Translations under genes and position numbers: made by a program
The notes under the pieces: model-generated
Told to the model about the DNA's origin: nothing
The model's input: the letters and a program-made list of their open reading frames with translations, nothing else
Databases searched by the model: none
Assembly: GCF_050947875.1 (NCBI RefSeq)
Contig: NC_134569.1
Coordinates: 13,967,131 to 14,031,130 of the forward strand
Source of the DNA: Dermacentor variabilis
Lineage: Eukaryota; Arthropoda; Arachnida; Ixodida; Ixodidae
DNA: 64,000 nt
Direction of reading: 5' to 3'
Shown here: in pieces, positions 40,840 through 51,849 of the stretch
How positions within the stretch are numbered: position 1 is the first letter of the stretch
How the letters are laid out: every line of letters starts with the position of its first letter

Positions 40840-41744
40840 CGCAGAGCAGGCCACGGAATTGCTATGGGCCCATGCTCGCCTTTCGTTACCGAAGAAGGAT
40901 AAGGCTACGCGGGACCAAGGAAAAGTGCTTGTGCTCGGCGGTCAACAACTCCCAGCTAACATCGAAAGCACTCTGCGCAGGGGACCAAAGTTTGCCTGTG
41001 AACCTGATCTGTCACCTCCGGAAAAGGTCAGCTTGTCTAGATCCATTTACCAAGTCATGTCTGCACAATATGCAACAAAGTTTTTCACAACAGATAGAAA
41101 GGCTTGGAAAGGCTAGCTATCCCGTACATTTATTATCACTAACCTGCGAAAAACTTTTAAAATGGGTAAAAAGCCCCGGTAAGAAACAAGAAAAACAGAA
41201 AAAAGAAACAAAGTTTGCTGTAGTACCCTACATACATAGATTATCCCATGGTTTAAGGAATGTGGCCACTAGATATGACGTCAGTACCGTTTTCTCGGCA
41301 TCACGCAAGTTGTCTAACATGTGCCCTATGATAAATAGGAGACTTCAACAGGAAGGCAAAAAAAGAAAAGATGATTGCGGAGTGGAACATGTGTCCCCTT
41401 TAGTGTCTTGCAACACGGGTATAGATTATCAGATTCCACTCGAGTGCGGGAAAGCTTACATTGGACAGAGCGGCAGGTGCATTAACATTAGACTAAAAGA
41501 ACACAAACATTCACTAAACAACCCTAATGCATCACATTTAGCGGCACATTGTTTCGATTGTGGTTGCAAACCTTCCTTTGAAGACACAAAAATTCTTTCT
41601 AGACACAGATGCCAAACCACGCGGGAAATTATCGAGGCATTCCACATAAAAATATTAGGAGACATTTGCGTCAGTCATGCTTCGCTGTCTCTGTTAGATT
41701 GCGAATTTCAGTACCTTCGCAATACGTGTACTAATCTGAAGTAA
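40840..41744 (+). pseudogene. Penelope-like copy (right), RT core deleted
   Basis: The frame 40859-41116 begins with an N-terminal segment 'LWAHARLSLPKKDKATRDQG' and 'TLRRGPKFACEPDLSPPEK', the region that precedes RT in Penelope proteins. Near 41055 it jumps to the end of the RT thumb, losing the catalytic core. The frame 40872-41744 then runs from 'LHNMQQSFSQQIERLG' through the GIY-YIG endonuclease to the normal stop. So the endonuclease frame is uninterrupted here, but no RT is encoded. A frame change at the deletion joint separates the two parts. Confidence 0.85.
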
Positions 41745-41982
41745 TATTTTTTTGTTCTTTGACTTCCAAACCCCCTGATATGTATAACTGATGCTTTTTA
41801 CCTTGTCATGTTCTTATGTTACGGTTTTTGCAATCACCTATATATATGTTCTTCGTTTTAATAAAAACTTAATTGAGAGTTAGCGCTCGTCCTGTCTGCT
41901 CCTTTCTGTGTCCCTGTTTCACTTCGCGCTAGAAGCCAAAATCATGTTACCGTAACAACTCGCCCAACTGTCTATACTTTTG

Positions 41983-42115
41983 CATGTTGTAGACTGTTTA
42001 GCACTGCTTCGTGGGAGACGCTGTCGAATGCCCCCTTCACGTTGAGTGTCAGGATGGCACTCTTGTGGCAGGTGCTGAGGCCGCCCAGAAGATTTTACTT
42101 CAGCTAAAAGGAGTC
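41983..42115 (-). pseudogene. Displaced RT segment of the same I-group LINE
   Basis: On the minus strand it reads 'ILTLNVKGAFDSVSHEAVLN' and 'SLQHAK', the RT block holding the first catalytic Asp, and joins in phase to the 39201-39060 segment once the Penelope-like insertion and one copy of its 13-bp duplication are ignored. Confidence 0.85.
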
Positions 42116-42119
42116 AACG

Positions 42120-42515
42120 ACAGAAGAGAAATTAAATTATACGCTGGAATGATGAGCGGAAACGGAGCCAGCTGTGGGAGACGACGAACGCGCGAACATA
42201 GGCACGAGCGCGTTCGAACCATATACTTTTAGTTCGAGCGGTTGCTCCGAGTGGCGCAAACGAGCCAGCTGTGTAAGACGACAGTGCTCGAACCATTGCT
42301 TATGATGATGGTTGATGACGATAGTTTCCTCTTGCCAATGAATGGCTCATACCTCCTTAATCAATGAGCGGCAACGGAGCCAGCTGTGGAAGGAGACGAC
42401 AAACGCGCGACCAGTGGCACGAGGGCGTTCGCTCGGTTGCGCCGAGGGGCACCAACGAGCTAGTTCGCAGGCGAGGGGAATGCCCTAGCTATATACAGCT
42501 TCGCTGTAAACATGT
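42120..42515. repeat. Dispersed repeat with an internal duplicated segment
   Basis: GATGAGCGGAAACGGAGCCA at about 42151 and its near copy at about 42363 each continue into GCTGTGG, a run of GACGACGA/GACGACAAACG and CACGAG...GCGTTCG. This is a direct repeat of about 70 bp. The block ends in ATACAGCTTCGCTGTAAAC, the same near-palindrome that borders the satellite element. Confidence 0.55.
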
Positions 42516-44800
42516 ACGACCTAAACTTCCTTTACGTTCGGACAGATCTATTCCACCATGCTTATCGAGCAATCTCCCGACTTCCCCTCGCTTATCTAAC
42601 GTCTTCCGTCTTGCATGGACGTCAGTCACACGGTGCATTTCAAATAGCTATCCAACTTTTCGACAGCGGTTGGCTCACTTTCGCAAAACATCCAATCGCG
42701 ATCGAGAAAATCGGTCCCGACAGGACTCAATAAAATGCGCCTTGTGGCACCCGCACCCCGTGGCGGCTTCCCAACGCTTCTTGGATGTTTGCATTTAGTC
42801 CTCAAGTACAGGCCTAGGACCTCTGGAAGCGCGAGTTCTTGCCAGCGCCCTTCAGACAGAGGATAGGTGGCAAGGAGGCGCATGTGCTGACCCTGCAAGC
42901 ATCCTACCAGGCTAGTCCATCTTTACGTGACGTGGAATTCGATCAGATTAGCCAGGCGAAGGATGTTCTCGTCCGCGCGGTGCACCTAAAGTCCCTTGGC
43001 CGTTCGCGCGTCGGTTGAATTCGTAGCTTCCCAACGTTCTGGGCACAGCAATGTCTCTCAGCTGTAGTCCGGCAGTTCTTCTATGGTCGTAGATCGTGTA
43101 TCTGGCCTTCTGCTGCCTCGCAAGGCGAAAGAAAATGAAGAGGCCTAATTGTGGAAATTCTGCCCCCATTGCACTTCCCAGCGAGCCTGCGCGACACATG
43201 CACATACCGGTATGCAGCCTGCATACGCCGGACCTGTTTTAACGCCCAAGTCCCGGACAGTTGCTGTCGTACTTGTATTTGGTCAAGAGGGCTTTCCTTA
43301 GCTTAACACAGGGATGGCGAACAGGCACAAAATGTTTATCCAGGGCAACCTATCACGCTTTCCGGGATCAACTTGGTAGTCGTGTCACCGAGAGAAGCCC
43401 AGCAACGAATTTTTTTTTCTCATCTCGCGGTACGCCGATGCCGCCAGCCAGCATCTTAAGGACGTGCAACTACGACCCTCTCTCTCTAGGGCATCGCCGA
43501 TTTAAGATTATAAAAACGGAGGCAAATGCGCTTACACCGCAAAATCACGCCTCCCAAGAGAGAGTGCTCCTCAAATGCAAGTCGCGTCCACCTACACAAA
43601 CCGCCGTGTGCGACACGGGACTGCTGTAAACTCAATCGTAACACACGTGGGCGTTGCAGATAGCTCTGAACTGCCAGCCAGCGTTGAATTGTACGCTCAT
43701 GTCAAATTGTCCTTTCCGAGCGCGCTGACGGAGTCTTCCACGCTGCACGCGAGGTCAAGGTCACCGATAGATAGCCAATCCAGCTTAGGCAAAAGCTGGC
43801 AGCAGATTCGGTTGCTTTTAGAAAAAAAATGTTACACGAGGTTAGCCGACGTATGGTTCGGGAATACGCTGCGATATGCGCCTCGCAACAGTGATGTGCC
43901 GAGGGCGCCAATAATCACCACGACCAGCCTGTTCAAGGTCACTATCATTCCTTTATTCCCGCATATAAAAACAAAATGGTTAAGTCGTCGGAAAATTTCC
44001 GAACCCTTCTCATGCCATCGTCACGAGCGCATTCATTCGCCTCAAGACTTAAGATGTCGCGTTTTTTTTTTTTATCTTCTGGTCAGCACTTGCACCATCA
44101 ATCAACGGAGTGGGGGCGAAGAAAGATAAACAAAATTTGTTCGGCACAGTTACTCCTGATGCGTAATCGGGCCAGAAAAAAATGCCACACATAACCAGCA
44201 GTCATTACACAAGACAACGGGCGTGGCCCTCAACTTGAGCAGCTTTCCCAATAACGGACATTTGCCCTGTTGAATCACTCCATCCAGCACCATGGATTCC
44301 TCCGAACAGACCCACTACCACTCAAGCAGTGGGGAGCTTCCAGACTACAAATCGCCCAACATGCCGCACCAACGAGGCAAGAGCTTGCATTAATTTGAGC
44401 TCCCTGCCACAGTAAAAAGAAAAATTGCCTACAAATGCTGCTGAATGCTGGCAACAGCAAACTGGAAGGCAAGCTGGCCTCTCAAGACAATTTGGGGAGG
44501 AGGACTTGGCCAGCAACATTTGCCAAAAGTTGGTGCCTGTTTTATATGAACAGGCTGTCAATCACTCTGCACCATGCATGAAACTGTCCGTTCACATTCA
44601 TACATCCCCATTAAAAAATGTATGAAACCCCACCACACAGTTTCCTTGACTAGGCTCTCAGTATACTCGGCACTGAATTTTCTTCAAGAGGGGAAAAGCG
44701 AGAATGCCATAGCATTCATGCTCCATGGAAGTGTTCTAAAATGGCACTAGGTCTGAAAGCAAGTGTCTTACCAGCCGGCACAATATGGAAAGAAAATGCT
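42516..44800. other. Unassigned, mostly non-coding
   Basis: A 90-codon minus-strand frame (42626-42898: 'LATYPLSEGRWQELALPEVL', 'GGAGATRRILLSPVG'-like content) has a protein-like look but no family I recognise; it may be a transposon relic. 43260-44200 has only short frames. From about 44230 the sequence may belong to the 3' untranslated region of profilin, but no end point can be set. Confidence 0.3.
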
Positions 44801-44999
44801 TTTTTTTTCCGGCAAGCTTCCGACCTAACTCAGCACCGATTCGAGCGCTGAAGAGAACACGTTAGCAAAAAAAGCATGAAAAAGAAAATAAACCAAACAA
44901 GGACGAAGAGAAACAGCACAAAATAATTTAATAGCACCTGTCCACCTCTCAACATGTGTGCATAAAAAAAAGTTGGGTATAAGTTCACCAACACTGGAA

Positions 45000-45005
45000 T
45001 TTATT
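45000..45005 (-). terminator. Candidate polyadenylation signal of profilin
   Basis: AATAAA on the minus strand about 970 bp after the profilin stop codon. It is one of several possible sites; transcript data would decide. Confidence 0.25.
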
Positions 45006-45970
45006 CCAACCGGCGTAATTTGGCGCAACACCATGTTCACTGGCTTTGACAGCTTTGCCATTAACGCACAAATTGTTTCCCCGACCCACCTAAAAAAACA
45101 TTGAAGAGGAGGAGAAGGTGAGAAGAAAAATACATTGTAACGCATAAAAAAAAGATTACAATTCACAATTAAAAATGTGCCAACGAATACAGGCAAGAAG
45201 TGATGGAGTCTTCTCTCCTTCACAGTTGCACACCCCCTCCCCTTTCACAGAAACAATATAGCGGGACTCCGCAGAACTCACGGACGTGTCATGTTAACAG
45301 TGCTCGTGAGAAAGTGGAAGGAAGGAAGCGAATTCGAAGGAACGGGTGGTGCAAACTGAAGTTGCAAGAGCGCCGATGCATGGGGCTGCGGTCTTTGGCG
45401 GACGTCATCATGTTGGCTTTGTGGCATCTTCACGGTTTGACCATCAGGGAAGGGGCAGGAAAGGAAGGTGGCAGCGACAGCAGGATCAGGGGGAGGAGGC
45501 GGCCCGAGCAATTTCGTGGCAGACAGCACTTTCCTTTGCTTTGTAAAACTGCAGAGAAAAAGTGAAAAAACATTACAAATGGCACAACAGCCGTGGAGAC
45601 AACCACACAAAACTCCCAAGAACAGCACTAAAAGCTACACAGCATCGTAGGTGTCACAAAGACTATGGGCAAAAATCCGGCTAAACTTGTACAAGGCATG
45701 AAGGCAACATTAAACCCAAGGCCTGGAGCCTTGGAAAGTGTCCATCTGGATACACCGACGCTGCCAAATGAAAATTGAGCATTGAAATGGAATATAAAGC
45801 AAAAAATACTTCTGACACGAAAACAATGAAACTGGAACTGCTAAAAATCAAAAGGTGCATTCAGCAGATGTATTGTTGCAAGTTTAATGAAAGCTACCAC
45901 GATATAGGCCCGTGCAAAGAAAGTGGCAAGAACAAAACAGGCATAAACGACTAATGAAAGCTAAACATAC

Positions 45971-47985
45971 CTAATAGTTATTTTGCTTCAGATAGTCTCC
46001 TAGTTTCTCGACCACAGTGTTGAGCACACCAGGAGGGAAGCCATCAATGGTGGCAGCTACCAGCAGACCTGCGAATAAGAAGCAAAGTAATGCACTGAGA
46101 TGTGTTCCAAGACACAGAGGCATTTACACCGGCGATTGACAAGAGGACGCGCGACCAGGTTAGTTGCAAATTGTCGCTTTGGTCGAAACGCGTGCTGTTT
46201 GTGTCGGTCGCTCACTGCTCGGTTTCTCAGTGGCAGACGTGAACAAATCGGGTGCGCAGGAACAGGACGTCTTTATACGCTGACGCTTACTTTAAGTTTC
46301 AATAGCACTGCGAGCACTTTAAACGCATCGATCACGAGACTTGCGACGTGCCAGTCGCCTTGCGTCGCTTTGTGGTTGCGCGACCTCCTGAAGTCGCAGG
46401 CGTGAATGAGCGAAGTCTTCTTGCTCAGCAGCAGAAGCTATTGCCACTGAGCCAACCCTGCTGATATAATTGCGAAGTGCACCGGCGGAATGCAATTTCA
46501 ACTGCTCTAATCAACGTTTCCAAACGAGAAGACAGCATACTTACCGACAGGAACACGATCAGGAACTGCGTCCCCGCAAACTATGGCCTAATTAAACCGC
46601 TGTCCAAGTTCGACATGCGGTAGCATGTCGAACTCTAGTCACTTGCCAACCGCCGATTTTAATAGCTTGCTCGAAATGGCCATGTTCACTGTTACACAAA
46701 CGGCGCTCAATAAGAATTTGTCGGCTCCCAATGTAGTATATTTGGCTGCCATACTGCACCATGCGCGAGTACGACTGGCATATCCGGTGTTTATGACAGA
46801 GCAAACGACTTCGGGAACTCACAGGTGTTCGTGGCGACGGCGATGAATGCGGAGCTGCCTTTTCGGCCCCGGACCAAGTTGTTCTCGGCGCATAGGCAGA
46901 CATACTTCTGGCCACCAAGGTGGATGCCGGTCTCGTTGAAAGCACTAGGGTTGGTCCGCATCGTGTCGGCGATGGTTTTCAGCTCCTGCTGCGTGATCTG
47001 CGCCGATACCAGCAAGCAGATGAAACCTCTCCCCCCGTTCACAAACTGGTTCGACCGGCGCACAAAAACGAAAAATCGCCCCGCCCCGCCTCAGCTCGAT
47101 GACATTACCCCTCCCCTCCGATCAGGTTGAACATAGAAAAGCAAAGTCGACCGACACCGCGCCGCGATCACCAAGGCTCGCACCGCGATGACTCGAGCAA
47201 AGCATTGCTCGAGCTCAGTCACACCTAGGCCTACCTCTTGATGCTCGCCACCGGCAAAATGCCGCTTTTTTTTTTTAGATATATTCAATGGAAAGCGATA
47301 TGAAACTTGTAAAAAGCAACTTCAAGTAGAATCTGTGCTAGTAAGAATAACTATGCTGCCGCACACCGCGAATACAGGACGAGCGAGCGTAGGTGAACAT
47401 ATCAAACTAATGCCCCGGTCACAAGTAAAAATCCCGAGCACATGCGGCGGCCAGGATAGTCAACATGAAATTCGAGGAATGAACGGTTACGTAGGATACA
47501 TTTTGCAGCCAAATGTCACCTTTGTAGTCACAGGAAGCTAATCAAAAACACCAAAGACCTGCGACGAGAGCGCGCGCTAAATTTACTGACGTTCACGGAA
47601 AAATTTGACAAACAAGGTAACGCCTTTGGGCGTGTACGAGTACTAATGCCAATCTCGAGCGATAACGCCGGCCGAGGGCCGATAAGGTGCAACAGAAAGA
47701 CCACAAACGAAAGCGCAGACGAAAGACGGCAAAATGCACCACAGCCGAAGCAGTCGACGGCGAGCAATGAATGCCCCGTTTTCAAACCCGGCCACAAAGG
47801 TGATTGAACATGTCGGCGTGTTAGGCCTAGTCGAGGCACCGGCATTGGAGCCGCTTGCTCACCGAACAGTTGGAGTCCTTTTCATATTTCGCCCAAATGG
47901 CTCCATCGTTGAGGCCAGCAATTGCGGCCACTGTGCAGTTGACCTGTGCACAAATCTGGTTGTCGACGTACGTCTGCCAAGACAT
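45971..47985 (-). CDS. Profilin (three coding exons)
   Basis: Profilin binds G-actin, poly-proline proteins and PIP2, and controls actin assembly in the cytosol. Coding exons on the minus strand: 47985-47863 (41 codons), 46997-46823 (175 nt) and 46068-45971 (98 nt), giving 131 residues, the normal profilin length. Exon 1 starts '[20 protein letters not shown]', the conserved N-terminus for poly-proline binding. Exon 2 has '[20 protein letters not shown]' and '[20 protein letters not shown]'. Exon 3 ends with 'VVEKLGDYL', the conserved C-terminal helix. Splice sites: donors GTGAGC and GTGAGT, acceptors CGGCGCAG and ATTCGCAG; phases 0 and 1 join without error. Start chosen because profilins begin MSW. 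The gene seems intact and is divergent from RECQL. The family call is firm; exact transcript ends are unknown. Confidence 0.93.
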
Positions 47986-47989
47986 TTCT

Positions 47990-49040
47990 GAAGCGTTGTT
48001 TTCGTTGCACTACAGAGGTATCCGACACGAAGCCGCAGCGCTGGCACCAGATGCGCTCAAAATCCAACAAAGCCGGCACTGCGAGAGCGACCGATGCGCG
48101 CACGACGTATCACTCCGCCGGGCTCCGGTGCACGTGACGTCGGAATCCGCCGGCACCTCGCTTATATACTGGCAACCAGCTGTCACTGCTTGCTCGCTCG
48201 CAACGCCGCAGTGGGCGAGAACGAGGAGGAAATTATCAGCCGGATTTTTACAAACATCTTTCGCCATTTTAGGCGCCTGGCAAACAGTGACTCTTGCTGT
48301 AAATAGTAAAGATATTCAAAATGCGCATGACGTGCACTTGTAGCACACACGGCACCGCCCCACGAAAGTACCTGTATCTACAAAATTTTCGTAGGGATAA
48401 CAGATGCATTTCCCCCAAAATTTGAATTCTACGAGCTAGAGAGTAAATACAAATTTATAAAATGCCTTTGTTAAATTTGTTCTTTTTTTATTGCGATTAG
48501 TCATCATTAGTGGGCTTGCGGACAATCCCTTCGAAAATGCGCGCTGAGCTTGTAAGCGTTGAACGTTTTCAAATAACTATTCATTTATTTAGGTGCTGCT
48601 ACAATTGGGCGGCAACCACTGCAAAATTGGACGTTAAAGTGATTTGTATTAAATAAGTTAACTCAAAACAGTAACTATTTTCCTCTGCGCAAGGTTTGCT
48701 ACGTCACTTTTGTCATTGCTTTCGCACAGCAATCGTAGTGCTGTGATTCATCCGTGACGTAAGGCGGAAATGGAAATCGGTGGCGGCCCCTGCCAGATTA
48801 CCGCTGAAATCGGTTCAAATTAGCGAATGTTGGTTCTGCTGATGCCGTGTCATCCCGTCGCCGCCGTCACTTCGTCACCCACGCAGCTCGAACAGCGGAA
48901 GCAAACACTAAGCAAGTTTTGACAGTATGTTCCTTTAAGTGCGACAGTTTTGTGCGACCTGTTCCGTAGCGCCGTTCCCTGGCGAGTCCGAACAGCATGA
49001 CTTCTTGATTCGTGCCTGTATGTAACTCGCCCCGTTACTG
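47990..49040. promoter_or_regulatory. Divergent intergenic region between profilin and RECQL
   Basis: About 1.06 kb separates the two start codons. It should hold both 5' untranslated regions and both promoters. A GTGACGTAAG word (about 48753) and a CTACGTCAC word (about 48700) resemble CRE/ATF half sites. No TATA box stands out near either start. Whether the two genes share a bidirectional promoter is inference from layout only. Confidence 0.4.
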
Positions 49041-49042
49041 AA

Positions 49043-50971
49043 ATGGCCTTGTTGTCTTGGGAAGAAGAACTTCGAAAAGTAGAAAAAGAATTAATATCCA
49101 CTGAGAAGGAGATAGTTCGCCTTAGCACGATACGGGAATGCCTCACGAGGAAAAAGCATGAACTTACTGTTAAGTTGAAACAAAAGTCGCTGGACGAGAT
49201 TGCACGCACAGATTGGAGCAGGTCCGATTTCCCGTGGTCAAATAGAGTTAATGAGGTGCTAGAAAATATGTTCCACGTAAAACGCTTCCGTTCCATGCAG
49301 CTTCCAGCCATAAACGTCACCCTTTCAAATAAAGACTGCATTCTCATCATGCCAACCGGAGGCGGAAAAAGCCTTTGCTACCAACTGCCAGCGCTGATTT
49401 CAAAAGGTGTCACTATCGTCGTGTCACCCCTACTTTCACTCATGGAAGACCAGGTCATGGCGCTGGAGGCCATGTCATACCCAGTTGCCATGTTGGCTGC
49501 CAACGTTTCTGTAAAAGATACAAACCGGATACTGAAGGCTATGGCTGACGGAGAGGACAGCTTAAAGCTGTTGTACGTGACACCAGAAAAGATGGCCAAA
49601 AGTAAGCGTTTTATGTCCATGCTGGGAAAGGCATACCAAAGGAAGCATTTTGCCAGGCTTGCTATAGATGAAGTGCACTGTTGCTCCCAGTGGGGCAATG
49701 ACTTCAGGCCAGACTACAAGTACTTGGCCATAATGAAACGCGAATTTCCTGAAGTACCAATTTTAGGAGTCACGGCCACTGCTTCTGCAGCCATCGTTGC
49801 CGACGTTCAGAAGATGCTTGACATTGAGAGCTCAGTGGTACTGCGTGCGCCACTGGACAGGCCTAATCTTGTTTATGAAGTACTGCCAAAGCCTTCGGGG
49901 ACTGACGAAGCTGTGAAAAATGTTGCCAAGCTCATTCTCGGTCGTTTTAAAGATCAATGTGGCATTGTTTACTGTTTTTCCATTAAGGAGACTGATGAAT
50001 TGGCAGAGGAGCTGAAAGGTTATGGTATTGCCGCGGACTCTTACCATGCCAGCATGCAACCCCAAAGACGCAGCAATGTTCATACCCTCTGGATGCATGG
50101 GAAACTTTTGGTCATTGTTGCTACCATTGCTTTTGGTATGGGAATTGATAAGCCAAATGTGCGCTTTGTCATTCACCACACACTGTCAAAATCTGTTGAG
50201 AACTACTACCAAGAAAGTGGCCGCGCAGGAAGGGATGATCAACCAGCCACGTGTTTGATACTTTTCCGGTTTGCCGACATATTTCGCCAGACAACATCTG
50301 TCTTCACGGAGAAGTGTGGCCGAGAAAATGTCTACACAATGGTGCGGTACTGTGTGGATGTGCGTGAGTGTCGTCGTGCCATGTTCTTGCGACACTTTGG
50401 AGAAAGACATCAAGACATACGTTGCCATGACGGCATCTGTGACAACTGTCGACTCAAAGAGACAGTGAAAGACATTGATGTCACAGTGCACATCAAGAAC
50501 ATCTATAAAGTGCTTTCAGCAGCAAGTGAGGCAAAGGAGCAATTGACAGCGACAAAGTTGATTGACGCCTGGATGGGCAAAGATGCCAAAAAATGGAAGG
50601 AACGAGGGATTACAAAAACGGACCTGCCACGGGAGCGGTGTGAGACGATAGTTGCATGGGCACTGCTGGAAGGCTACCTCGCTGAAAAGTTCCACATCAC
50701 TCCTTATGCTTACATCAGTTATATTCATATAGGTGAGAGGAAGCAAGAAATTGACAAAGGCGAAAAAGTTCGTTGCCCTTTCTTGATGACAAGTGTAGCT
50801 GCTCCAGAAGTCTCATTGCCAGTATCGGTAAAGCGCCACAAGCAAAGCAAAAGGGACCATGCTCAAAGTAAACGACCCAGAAGTGAGGCACAAGGCTCTT
50901 CAAAGACAAAGAGCCAAAAGTCGTTCAGTAATCATTTACCAACATCCCAAGACGTGGTTGTGATTGAATAA
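49043..50971 (+). CDS. RECQL: RecQ-like DNA helicase, RECQL (RECQ1) type
   Basis: ATP-dependent 3'-5' DNA helicase that unwinds forks and branched DNA and acts in genome maintenance in the nucleus. 642 residues, close to the roughly 650 of vertebrate RECQL. A coiled N-terminus (residues 5-45) is followed by helicase motif I 'MPTGGGKS' (103-110), motif II 'DEVH' (209-212) with the RecQ aromatic loop 'CCSQWGNDFRPDY' (213-225), 'GVTATA' (242-247) and motif VI 'QESGRAGRD' (390-398). The zinc site uses C443, C461, C466 and C469. A winged-helix domain follows (about 480-575), including 'AYISYIHIGE'. The C-terminus is Lys/Arg/Ser-rich (597-628), a likely nuclear signal. No HRDC domain, as in RECQL. 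The whole protein is in one exon, which is unusual for this gene; it could be intron loss or a retrocopy that stayed functional. All catalytic residues are present. Confidence 0.95.
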   Translation: MALLSWEEELRKVEKELISTEKEIVRLSTIRECLTRKKHELTVKLKQKSLDEIARTDWSRSDFPWSNRVNEVLENMFHVKRFRSMQLPAINVTLSNKDCILIMPTGGGKSLCYQLPALISKGVTIVVSPLLSLMEDQVMALEAMSYPVAMLAANVSVKDTNRILKAMADGEDSLKLLYVTPEKMAKSKRFMSMLGKAYQRKHFARLAIDEVHCCSQWGNDFRPDYKYLAIMKREFPEVPILGVTATASAAIVADVQKMLDIESSVVLRAPLDRPNLVYEVLPKPSGTDEAVKNVAKLILGRFKDQCGIVYCFSIKETDELAEELKGYGIAADSYHASMQPQRRSNVHTLWMHGKLLVIVATIAFGMGIDKPNVRFVIHHTLSKSVENYYQESGRAGRDDQPATCLILFRFADIFRQTTSVFTEKCGRENVYTMVRYCVDVRECRRAMFLRHFGERHQDIRCHDGICDNCRLKETVKDIDVTVHIKNIYKVLSAASEAKEQLTATKLIDAWMGKDAKKWKERGITKTDLPRERCETIVAWALLEGYLAEKFHITPYAYISYIHIGERKQEIDKGEKVRCPFLMTSVAAPEVSLPVSVKRHKQSKRDHAQSKRPRSEAQGSSKTKSQKSFSNHLPTSQDVVVIE

Positions 50972-51172
50972 TGCACTTTGGTTTGTTATTGCTCCTTTGA
51001 CATACCTGTGTTCAATAAGTCAGATTCTTGTGTTCTAAACATTACGTGTGAACCATAATAAGGCTGTTCAAAGAACTGAGAGCCATTGAGCAACCATTTA
51101 ATTATCTCACAATATGTTACAATTGTTATGCGCATTCTGATTTATTGTTGCTACATGGACATACTTGTGTCC

Positions 51173-51178
51173 AATAAA
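51173..51178 (+). terminator. Candidate polyadenylation signal of RECQL
   Basis: AATAAA about 200 bp after the stop codon. It lies in a roughly 50-bp segment (51141-51193: TTATTGTTGCTACATGGACA and so on) that is similar to 50980-51032 just after the stop, where the corresponding word is AATAAG. The 3' region thus contains a local duplication with one good signal. Confidence 0.5.
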
Positions 51179-51199
51179 TATGATTAGGCTTGTGCTTTA

Positions 51200-51700
51200 G
51201 ATTTCACTCAAGGAAGCCAGACCTTGTAGTGCATCAGTAAATGCATTAAAATCTTATGCTTTAGTGATCAGCAAAGTTGGACTGTAGCATGCAGTTGGCC
51301 TTAAGTTGAACATTTCAGTCCTCCGACTGTAAAACAGGACTGAGATTCAGCATTTGATTCTGTTGTAATCAGTTGGCCTGTTGCTCTACATAATAATACT
51401 AAAGAAGAATTTCAAGCTAGGGTTGGCACATTTAAAACTCCCTCTTCTGAATTTTTCATCTGGCTGCTTCTATATCTAAGGCAACTGAGGGCCGGCTTAG
51501 TTGGGGAATTTACTGTTAATGAAATGCTAAGCTGTTAGCGATCATATCTTTAAACCATTGCATAAGGTGGTGTAAATAGCAGTGTAATGGAAGATGCAAA
51601 TGCTTGACTGTCCTAAAATTGGCCTTAGAGACAACACTTTAGTATTGGTCACACCCTTGAAGTATTATAGCTGTGATGGCTGCAGCACCAGTAGAAAGCA
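51200..51700. other. AT-rich sequence after RECQL
   Basis: No gene recognised. Probably 3' untranslated or intergenic DNA. Confidence 0.35.
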
Positions 51701-51706
51701 AAAAAA

Positions 51707-51838
51707 CATGAATATATTGCACTTAGTGTTACACTGGCGAACATAAGGAAGAAGAAGCGGACGTACGTGGTGCAATACGTACGTCTGCGTCTTGCTCCTT
51801 ATGTTCGTCAGTGTACCACTAAGCGCAATATAATCATG
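51707..51838. repeat. Hairpin-forming inverted repeat, 62-bp arms
   Basis: Arms 51707-51768 and 51777-51838 are reverse complements with about ten mismatches. They share TTAGTG...ACACTG, CGAACATAAGGA and GACGTACGT, around an 8-base loop GGTGCAAT. As a transcript it would form one long hairpin. It may be a short fold-back MITE; no target duplication was found. Confidence 0.75.
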
Positions 51839-51849
51839 AACATCCACCA

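Larger units (their letters stand above)
39202..41982. mobile_element. Penelope-like element pair, head to head
   Basis: A 2.78-kb insertion made of two Penelope-like copies in opposite orientation. The left copy reads leftward (RT then GIY-YIG endonuclease, 40799 to 39403). The right copy reads rightward (40840 to 41744). Their 3' parts are inverted repeats (39202-40085 against about 41055-41940) and share the same terminal sequence (CTTCTAGCGCGAAGTGAAAC on one strand). CATGTTGTAGACT flanks the whole unit (39189-39201 and 41983-41995), a 13-bp target duplication, so both copies arrived as one event. About 40 bp at the right end lie outside the inverted repeat. Inverted partial copies are known for Penelope elements. 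Confidence 0.9.

Noticed and set aside
42626..42898. A protein-like minus-strand frame as a host gene
   Set aside because: No recognised family, no splice sites that extend it, and repeats on both sides; mentioned only as a possible relic.
48850..49350. A 166-codon minus-strand frame opposite the RECQL start
   Set aside because: Antisense to a well-supported coding region and without family features.
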